From positions 1 to 53,345 of the forward strand of contig NZ_JUQX01000061.1 of NCBI RefSeq assembly GCF_001074565.1: a stretch of 53,345 bases of DNA, written 5' to 3'. The notes beneath the pieces were generated by a model that saw nothing but the letters and a program-made list of their open reading frames with translations, searched no databases and had not been told where the DNA came from. Of the stretch, positions 47,407-53,345 are shown one piece after another. The DNA comes from Streptococcus pseudopneumoniae (GTDB lineage Bacteria > Bacillota > Bacilli > Lactobacillales > Streptococcaceae). The position numbers and the translations under genes are program-made. Position 1 is the stretch's first letter; each line of letters begins with the position of its first letter.

Positions 47407-49173
47407 ATGAAAACCGTTCGATTTTTCTGGAATTATTTTAAAGTTTACAAGTTCTCCTTTGTCATTGTGATTCTGATGGTTGCAGTTGCGACGATTGCCC
47501 AAGCCCTCTTTCCAGTTTTTTCAGGCCAAGCAGTGACGGAGCTCGCTAACCTAGTTCTGGCTTATCAAAATGGAACTTCCGAACTAGCCTGGCAGAGTTT
47601 ATCAGCTCTGATGCTGAATCTAGCTCTAGTTGTCCTCGCCTTAGTGGTATCCAGTTTGATTTACATGACCTTGATGACTCGTGTGATTGCTGAGTCGACA
47701 AATGAGATGCGTAAGGGCCTCTTTGGCAAACTTTCTCGTTTAACGGTCTCTTTCTTTGACCGCCATCAGGATGGTGACATCCTCTCTCGCTTTACGAGTG
47801 ACTTGGATAACATCCTTCAAGCCTTCAATGAAAGCCTAGTTCAGGTCATGAGCAATATTGCTCTTTACATCGGTTTGATTTTTGTCATGTTTTCAAGAAA
47901 TGTGACGCTCGCCCTGATAACAGTAGCCAGTACTCCAGTAGCCTTTCTCATGTTGGTTTTCATCGTGAAAATGGCCCGCAAGTACACTAATCTCCAGCAA
48001 AAAGAGGTAGGGAAACTCAACGCCTACATGGACGAAAGTATTTCAGGGCAGAAAGCTGTTATCGTACAAGGAATTCAAGACGACATCGTAGCAGGCTTTG
48101 TGGAGCAAAATGAGCGCGTGCGCAAGGCAACCTTTAAAGGGAGAATGTTCTCAGGCATCCTCTTTCCTGTTATGAATGGGATGAGCTTGGTCAATACGGC
48201 CATCGTCATTTTTGCAGGTTCGGCTGTCTTGCTGAACGATCCAAGTATCGAAACAACGACAGCCCTAGGTTTGATCGTCATGTTTACCCAATTTTCTCAG
48301 CAGTACTACCAGCCGATTATCCAGGTGGCTGCGAGTTGGGGGAGCCTCCAGTTGGCCTTTACTGGGGCGGATCGTATCCAAGAAATGTTCGATGCAGAAG
48401 AAGAGATTCGTCCGCAAAATGCGCCTGCCTTTACGGAATTGCGAGAAGGCGTTGAAATCAGTCACATTGATTTCTCTTATGTGCCAGACAAGCCGATTTT
48501 AAAAGATGTTAGCATTTCAGCTCCTAAGGGGCAGATGATAGCAGTTGTCGGTCCGACTGGCTCAGGGAAAACGACCATCATGAACCTCATCAATCGTTTC
48601 TACGATGTGGATGCAGGCAGCATTTGCTTTGATGGCAAAGACATTCGTGACTACGACTTGGACAGCCTGCGGAGTAAGGTCGGTATTGTCTTGCAGGATT
48701 CGGTCTTGTTTAGTGGAACGATCCGGGACAATATCCGCTTTGGTGTGCCAGATGCCAGTCAGGAAATGGTCGAAGCAGCTGCCAAGGCAACTCATATTCA
48801 TGACTACATTGAAAGCTTGCCTGACAAGTATGATACCCTTATTGATGATGAGCAAAACATCTTCTCAACTGGTCAGAAACAATTGATTTCCATCGCCCGG
48901 ACCTTGATGACAGATCCCCAAGTCCTAATCTTAGATGAAGCGACTTCCAATGTGGATACCGTAACAGAAAGCAAGATTCAACATGCCATGGAGGCAGTTG
49001 TAGCAGGTCGAACCAGTTTTGTCATTGCCCATCGTCTCAAGACCATCCTCAATGCCGATCAGATTATTGTCCTCAAAGATGGGGAGGTCATTGAACGTGG
49101 AAATCATCACGAGTTGCTCAAGCTTGGTGGCTTCTACTCAGAACTGTATCACAATCAATTTGTCTTCGAATAA
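47407..49173 (+). CDS. patB: Multidrug ABC exporter subunit PatB
   Basis: A 588-residue half-transporter, partner of PatA. Six helices occupy about residues 15-320. Walker A is GPTGSGKTT (about 383), Walker B ILDEATSNVD with the catalytic Glu, and the switch is FVIAHRLKT with His. Its signature reads FSTGQKQL, deviating from the S-G-G-Q form found in PatA. The consensus ATP site is thus built from PatB Walker motifs and the PatA signature, as in other heterodimeric exporters. ATG 47407 follows AAAGGAGG; open frame further upstream lies in patA. Expected in the cytoplasmic membrane. Confidence 0.93.
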   Translation: MKTVRFFWNYFKVYKFSFVIVILMVAVATIAQALFPVFSGQAVTELANLVLAYQNGTSELAWQSLSALMLNLALVVLALVVSSLIYMTLMTRVIAESTNEMRKGLFGKLSRLTVSFFDRHQDGDILSRFTSDLDNILQAFNESLVQVMSNIALYIGLIFVMFSRNVTLALITVASTPVAFLMLVFIVKMARKYTNLQQKEVGKLNAYMDESISGQKAVIVQGIQDDIVAGFVEQNERVRKATFKGRMFSGILFPVMNGMSLVNTAIVIFAGSAVLLNDPSIETTTALGLIVMFTQFSQQYYQPIIQVAASWGSLQLAFTGADRIQEMFDAEEEIRPQNAPAFTELREGVEISHIDFSYVPDKPILKDVSISAPKGQMIAVVGPTGSGKTTIMNLINRFYDVDAGSICFDGKDIRDYDLDSLRSKVGIVLQDSVLFSGTIRDNIRFGVPDASQEMVEAAAKATHIHDYIESLPDKYDTLIDDEQNIFSTGQKQLISIARTLMTDPQVLILDEATSNVDTVTESKIQHAMEAVVAGRTSFVIAHRLKTILNADQIIVLKDGEVIERGNHHELLKLGGFYSELYHNQFVFE

Positions 49174-49312
49174 AAAAGAAGTTGTCCTCGTTGGGTAGCT
49201 TTTTCTTATCCATAAAAAATACTTATCACGGTCTTTAAAAAAACATATTAGACAGGAAAGGGTTGGAGTGATAAGATAAGACTGTCGCAAGAAAATCGAA
49301 AGGAGACACATC

Positions 49313-50002
49313 ATGGCTAGAACGGTTGTAGGAGTTGCTGCAAATCTATGTCCTGTAGATGCAGAAGGGAAAAACATCCACTCATCTGTATCCTGTAAAT
49401 TTGCAGAGAGCATTCGTCAAGTCGGTGGTCTTCCTTTAGTAATTCCTGTAGGGGATGAGTCCATTGTTCGCGATTATGTAGAAATGATTGACAAACTCAT
49501 CTTGACAGGTGGGCAAAACGTCCATCCTCAGTTTTATGGAGAGAAAAAGACCATTGAGAGCGATGATTACAACCTTGTACGCGATGAGTTTGAACTAGCT
49601 CTCTTGAAAGAAGCGCTCCGTCAGAATAAACCAATTATGGCAATCTGTCGCGGAGTTCAGCTGGTCAATGTTGCTTTTGGTGGTACTCTCCACCAAGAAA
49701 TTGAAGGTCACTGGCAAGGCTTGCCTTTTGGGACATCTCATACTATTGAGACAGTAGAAGGAAGCGTGGTGGCTAAGTTGTTCGGAAAAGAAAGTCAGGT
49801 CAACTCAGTCCATCGTCAAAGTATTAAAGATCTGGCGCCTAATTTCCGTGTGACTGCTATTGATCCAAGAGACCAGACCATCGAAGCGATTGAGTCTGTC
49901 GACGAGCATCGTATCATCGGCTTGCAGTGGCATCCAGAATTTCTGGTCAATGAAGAAGACGGCAATTTAGAACTATTTGAGTATTTATTAAATGAATTGT
50001 AA
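49313..50002 (+). CDS. Class I glutamine amidotransferase-like hydrolase (gamma-glutamyl-GABA hydrolase family)
   Basis: A 229-residue protein of the peptidase C26 / PuuD-like family. The nucleophile elbow IMAICRGVQLVNVAFGG (Cys about residue 111) and QWHPEF (His about 203, Glu 205) form the catalytic triad. It has no synthase domain, so it is a free-standing hydrolase of gamma-glutamyl compounds; the natural substrate is not clear. AAAGGAGA precedes the ATG. It stands alone between patB and pgi with its own terminator. Confidence 0.9.
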   Translation: MARTVVGVAANLCPVDAEGKNIHSSVSCKFAESIRQVGGLPLVIPVGDESIVRDYVEMIDKLILTGGQNVHPQFYGEKKTIESDDYNLVRDEFELALLKEALRQNKPIMAICRGVQLVNVAFGGTLHQEIEGHWQGLPFGTSHTIETVEGSVVAKLFGKESQVNSVHRQSIKDLAPNFRVTAIDPRDQTIEAIESVDEHRIIGLQWHPEFLVNEEDGNLELFEYLLNEL

Positions 50003-50027
50003 CGGTTAGAATCTCTAGCCGTTTTTA
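50002..50027 (+). terminator. Terminator after the C26 hydrolase
   Basis: ACGGTTAGA / TCTAGCCGT stem (one G-T pair), a three-base loop and TTTTT, starting at the stop codon. Confidence 0.8.
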
Positions 50028-50064
50028 TTCGTCCTTTCAGATTTTTTATATTTCAGCAAATTTA

Positions 50065-50078
50065 CGCAAACGTTTGAA
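50065..50078 (+). promoter_or_regulatory. MalR/cre-like palindrome upstream of pgi
   Basis: CGCAAACGTTTGAA matches 12 of 14 bases of the MalR operator at 18755-18768 (CGCAAACGTTTGCG) and resembles a cre site. It lies 93 bases ahead of the pgi start. Binding is inferred from the match alone. Confidence 0.55.
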
Positions 50079-50170
50079 TTCTGATAAAAATTGGGCAAAT
50101 TCAATAAAAAAGCTTGAAAAAATCGAAGGTAAGCGTTATGATAGAAAAGAAGAAATTTTGGAGGAATATC

Positions 50171-51520
50171 ATGTCACATATTAAATTTGATTATTCAAAA
50201 GTTTTAGACAAATTTGTTGCCCCACATGAAGTGGAATACATGCAAGCACAAGTAACAGCTGCAGACGAATTGATCCGTAAAGGAACTGGTGCTGGTAGCG
50301 ACTTTTTGGGTTGGTTGGACCTTCCTGAAAACTACGACCGCGAAGAATTCGACCGCATCTTGAAAGCTGCTGAGCAAATCAAATCAGACAGCGATGTCTT
50401 GGTTGTAATCGGTATCGGTGGATCTTACCTTGGTGCCAAAGCAGCTATCGACTTCTTGAACCACCACTTTGCTAACTTGCAAACAAAAGAAGAACGCAAA
50501 GCTCCACAAATCCTTTACGCAGGAAACTCAATCTCATCTACTTACCTTGCTGACTTGGTAGAGTACGTAGCTGACAAAGACTTCTCAGTAAACGTGATTT
50601 CTAAATCAGGTACAACAACAGAACCAGCGATCGCTTTCCGTGTCTTCAAAGAACTCTTGGTTAAGAAATACGGTCAAGAAGAAGCCAACAAACGTATCTA
50701 TGCCACAACTGACCGCCAAAAAGGTGCTGTTAAGGTTGAAGCAGATGCCAACGGTTGGGAAACATTTGTTGTTCCAGATGACATCGGTGGACGCTTCTCA
50801 GTATTGACAGCAGTTGGATTGCTTCCAATCGCTGCATCAGGTGCAGATATCAAAGCCCTTATGGAAGGTGCCAACGCAGCTCGTAAGGATTATACTTCAG
50901 ACAAGATTGCTGAAAATGAAGCTTACCAATACGCAGCCGTTCGTAATATCCTTTACCGTAAAGGCTACGCTACTGAAATCTTGGTAAACTACGAACCATC
51001 ACTTCAATACTTCTCAGAATGGTGGAAACAATTGGCTGGTGAGTCAGAAGGAAAAGATCAAAAAGGGATTTACCCAACTTCAGCAAACTTCTCAACTGAC
51101 TTGCACTCGTTGGGACAATTTATCCAAGAAGGAACTCGTATCATGTTTGAAACAGTTGTTCGTGTTGACAAACCACGTAAGAACGTGATCATTCCTACTT
51201 TGGAAGAAGACCTTGACGGACTTGGTTACCTTCAAGGAAAAGACGTTGACTTTGTAAACAAAAAAGCGACTGACGGTGTTCTTCTTGCCCACACTGACGG
51301 TGATGTACCAAACATGTACGTGACTCTTCCTGAGCAAGACGCTTTCACTCTTGGTTACACTATCTACTTCTTCGAATTGGCTATCGCCCTTTCAGGTTAC
51401 TTGAATGCCATCAACCCATTTGACCAACCAGGTGTTGAAGCCTACAAACGTAACATGTTTGCCCTTCTTGGAAAACCAGGATTTGAAGAATTGAGCAAAG
51501 AGCTTAACGCACGTCTATAA
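50171..51520 (+). CDS. pgi: Glucose-6-phosphate isomerase
   Basis: A 449-residue glycolytic enzyme interconverting glucose-6-phosphate and fructose-6-phosphate. Visible are [12 protein letters not shown] (about residue 83), [12 protein letters not shown] (phosphate loop, about 140), [17 protein letters not shown] (PGI signature 1, about 205), and the [12 protein letters not shown] segment with the C-terminal Lys. The length suits the short Gram-positive form. ATG 50171 lies after TTGGAGG; an upstream in-frame ATG at 50114 has no site. Codon bias is strong, as expected of a highly expressed gene. Confidence 0.97.
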   Translation: MSHIKFDYSKVLDKFVAPHEVEYMQAQVTAADELIRKGTGAGSDFLGWLDLPENYDREEFDRILKAAEQIKSDSDVLVVIGIGGSYLGAKAAIDFLNHHFANLQTKEERKAPQILYAGNSISSTYLADLVEYVADKDFSVNVISKSGTTTEPAIAFRVFKELLVKKYGQEEANKRIYATTDRQKGAVKVEADANGWETFVVPDDIGGRFSVLTAVGLLPIAASGADIKALMEGANAARKDYTSDKIAENEAYQYAAVRNILYRKGYATEILVNYEPSLQYFSEWWKQLAGESEGKDQKGIYPTSANFSTDLHSLGQFIQEGTRIMFETVVRVDKPRKNVIIPTLEEDLDGLGYLQGKDVDFVNKKATDGVLLAHTDGDVPNMYVTLPEQDAFTLGYTIYFFELAIALSGYLNAINPFDQPGVEAYKRNMFALLGKPGFEELSKELNARL

Positions 51521-51526
51521 TAGAAG

Positions 51527-51553
51527 AAAAGAGTGGCTTGCCCACTCTTTTTA
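51527..51553 (+). terminator. Terminator after pgi
   Basis: AAAAGAGTGG / CCCACTCTTTTT stem with a short loop and a T run. Confidence 0.85.
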
Positions 51554-51572
51554 CTCCCTTTATTCGTAGACA

Positions 51573-51601
51573 TTGGACTCAGGCGAGACTTGTGATATAA
51601 T
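51573..51601 (+). promoter_or_regulatory. gltX promoter
   Basis: TTGGAC (-35) and TATAAT (-10) are separated by 17 bases, with TGA before the -10. Coordinates are accurate to a base or two. TATAGGAG is the downstream ribosome binding site. Confidence 0.7.
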
Positions 51602-51647
51602 ATAGAAAGCAAAAAGGCAGACGCCTAGAGACTTTATAGGAGAAACT

Positions 51648-53108
51648 ATGTCAAAAGATATCCGCGTACGCTACGCACCAAGTCCAACAGGACTACTACA
51701 CATCGGAAATGCCCGTACAGCATTGTTTAACTACCTTTACGCACGCCGTCATGGTGGAACTTTTATCATTCGTATCGAAGATACTGACCGTAAACGCCAT
51801 GTTGAGGATGGTGAACGTTCACAGCTTGAAAACCTTCGTTGGTTGGGGATGGACTGGGATGAAAGCCCAGAAACTCATGAAAACTATCGCCAATCAGAGC
51901 GTTTGGAACTCTATCAAAAATACATCGACCAATTGCTAGCTGAAGGAAAAGCCTACAAATCTTATGTTACAGAAGAAGAATTAGCAACAGAACGTGAACG
52001 CCAAGAAGCAGCTGGCGAAACACCACGCTACATTAACGAATACCTTGGTATGAGCGAAGAAGAAAAAGCAGCTTACATCGCAGAACGTGAAGCAGCAGGC
52101 ATTATCCCAACTGTTCGTTTGGCTGTCAATGAGTCTGGTGTCTACAAGTGGCATGATATGGTCAAAGGTGATATCGAGTTTGAAGGTGGCAATATCGGCG
52201 GTGACTGGGTGATTCAAAAGAAAGACGGATACCCAACTTACAACTTTGCCGTTGTTATCGATGACCACGATATGCAAATCTCTCATGTTATCCGTGGAGA
52301 TGACCACATTGCCAACACACCAAAACAGCTCATGGTATATGAAGCGCTTGGTTGGGATGCACCTGAGTTCGGTCACATGACCTTGATTATCAACTCTGAA
52401 ACGGGGAAAAAATTGTCTAAACGCGACACCAACACCCTTCAGTTTATCGAAGACTATCGTAAGAAAGGCTATTTGCCAGAAGCAGTCTTTAACTTTATCG
52501 CCCTTCTTGGTTGGAACCCAGGTGGTGAAGATGAAATTTTCTCACGTGAGGAATTGATTAAACTCTTTGACGAAAACCGCCTCAGCAAGTCTCCTGCAGC
52601 CTTCGATCAGAAGAAACTGGACTGGATGAGCAATGATTATATCAAGAGAGCTGACTTAGCAACCATTTTTGAAATGGCCAAACCATTCCTTGAAGAAGCA
52701 GGACGATTGACTGATAAGGCTGAGAAATTAGTAGAACTCTACAAACCACAAATGAAATCAGTTGACGAAATCGTTCCATTGACAGATCTTTTCTTCTCAG
52801 ACTTCCCAGAGTTGACAGATGCAGAGCGCGAGGTCATGGCAGGAGAAACTGTTCCAGTTGTTCTAGAAGCCTTCAAAGCGAAACTAGAAGCAATGACAGA
52901 TGAAGAATTTGTAACAGAAAACATCTTCCCACAAATCAAAGCAGTCCAAAAAGAAACAGGTATTAAAGGAAAAAATCTCTTCATGCCGATTCGTATTGCT
53001 GTATCAGGTGAAATGCATGGACCAGAATTACCAGACACCATTTTCTTGCTCGGACGTGAAAAATCAATTCAGCATATCGAAAACATGCTGAAGCAGATTT
53101 CTAATTAA
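51648..53108 (+). CDS. gltX: Glutamate--tRNA ligase
   Basis: A 486-residue class I synthetase. The HIGH-type motif appears in [21 protein letters not shown] (residue about 17) and the KMSKS-type motif in [12 protein letters not shown] (about 256). [17 protein letters not shown] and [14 protein letters not shown] are further catalytic-domain marks; the helical anticodon-binding domain occupies about 330-486. It likely also charges tRNA-Gln, which is then amidated, as in most Firmicutes. A tRNA-Glu gene begins 187 bases downstream. Confidence 0.97.
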   Translation: MSKDIRVRYAPSPTGLLHIGNARTALFNYLYARRHGGTFIIRIEDTDRKRHVEDGERSQLENLRWLGMDWDESPETHENYRQSERLELYQKYIDQLLAEGKAYKSYVTEEELATERERQEAAGETPRYINEYLGMSEEEKAAYIAEREAAGIIPTVRLAVNESGVYKWHDMVKGDIEFEGGNIGGDWVIQKKDGYPTYNFAVVIDDHDMQISHVIRGDDHIANTPKQLMVYEALGWDAPEFGHMTLIINSETGKKLSKRDTNTLQFIEDYRKKGYLPEAVFNFIALLGWNPGGEDEIFSREELIKLFDENRLSKSPAAFDQKKLDWMSNDYIKRADLATIFEMAKPFLEEAGRLTDKAEKLVELYKPQMKSVDEIVPLTDLFFSDFPELTDAEREVMAGETVPVVLEAFKAKLEAMTDEEFVTENIFPQIKAVQKETGIKGKNLFMPIRIAVSGEMHGPELPDTIFLLGREKSIQHIENMLKQISN

Positions 53109-53247
53109 GTAGGTAAAATGTAGGGATATGAGCTCATCCTTTCTTGGAGAGTAAGAGAAGGTCCTTTAAATTAAAAATCAAAAGAGTCGGTTAATCTGGC
53201 TCTTTTTGATCGTCTTCCAAGAATTTGCATAGGTTGAAAAAAAGTTC

Positions 53248-53275
53248 TTGACAAAGTAGGAAAAGTAGGTATAAT
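53248..53275 (+). promoter_or_regulatory. Promoter of the tRNA-Glu gene
   Basis: Consensus TTGACA (53248-53253) and TATAAT (53270-53275) separated by 16 bases, about 20 bases before the tRNA. Confidence 0.85.
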
Positions 53276-53295
53276 AGAAAGAGTTGAAAAGCTCA

Positions 53296-53345
53296 GGTCC
53301 GTTGGTCAAGGGGTTAAGACACCGCCTTTTCACGGCGGTAACACG
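53296..53345 (+). tRNA. tRNA-Glu (UUC), truncated by the window end
   Basis: The acceptor strand GGTCCGT, the D arm, and the anticodon arm CCGCC-TTTTCAC-GGCGG with anticodon TTC are visible. The T arm and 3' end lie beyond the window. It may open a larger tRNA cluster. Confidence 0.9.

Noticed and set aside
49174..49312. Terminator after patB
   Set aside because: Only a short imperfect stem and scattered T residues are present; not convincing enough to list.

Overview
The window comes from a viridans streptococcus of the mitis group (S. mitis / S. oralis / S. infantis range). The gene order rpmG-rpmF, ilvD, hisS, aspS, malR-A-D-C-X / malM-malP, tyrS / pbp1B, dapH, rhomboid, galU-gpsA, patA-patB, pgi, gltX is the order I remember from pneumococcus. 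BOX repeats typical of this group are present. A complete Cas9 locus argues against S. pneumoniae itself, which usually lacks CRISPR. No gene here settles the species.

Layout, left to right. (1) 1-1500 is the integrase end of an integrated element (DUF3173-type protein plus tyrosine recombinase) that abuts the 3' end of rpmG; the rest of the element lies left of the window. (2) 1574-5800 is housekeeping: rpmG, rpmF, ilvD, a DUF59 iron-sulfur assembly-type gene and hisS, with a BOX repeat. (3) 5885-9875 is a probable envelope-stress operon: a small XRE repressor with an operator over its own promoter, a PspC protein, a DUF3169 membrane protein, an ABC ATPase and permease, a CPBP protease and a small membrane protein. 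(4) 10034-12716 holds aspS and a YitT-family protein. (5) 12747-22613 is the maltodextrin regulon. MalR-MalA and the MalXCD importer run on the minus strand, and the MalM-MalP cytosolic enzymes on the plus strand. MalR operators sit at both divergent promoters, and a cre site overlaps the malX -35. (6) 22852-25859 is an accessory module: a PlcR/TprA-like peptide-responsive regulator, a probable operator, an operon alternating micro-ORFs of 17 and 16 codons with a 69-residue protein, an ABC ATPase and permease paralogous to region 3, and an 11-codon micro-ORF at the end. This is the best candidate for an undescribed system. (7) 25914-34894 is housekeeping: rlmA(II), tyrS, pbp1B, an EamA transporter, dapH, an acetyl-DAP deacetylase, 5-FTHF cyclo-ligase and rhomboid. 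(8) 34941-43340 is a complete type II-A CRISPR-Cas locus: 31 repeats, 30 spacers, leader, csn2, cas2, cas1, cas9 and a divergent tracrRNA. It appears inserted between the rhomboid gene and galU. (9) 43555-53345 carries galU, gpsA, the PatAB exporter behind an attenuator-like hairpin, a class I amidotransferase-like hydrolase, pgi with a MalR/cre-like site, gltX, and the first 50 bases of tRNA-Glu.

How the parts work together. Maltodextrins enter through MalXCD. They are rearranged by MalM and phosphorolysed by MalP, and the glucose-phosphates flow into glycolysis through Pgi. The CRISPR array and the cas genes run on the same strand, so the leader directly follows csn2. The tracrRNA is predicted to pair over 25 bases with the repeat. 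The Cas9 is close to SpyCas9 throughout but lacks the equivalent of Arg1333, one of the two PAM-reading arginines. Everything here was read by eye; homology statements rest on recognised motifs, not searches.
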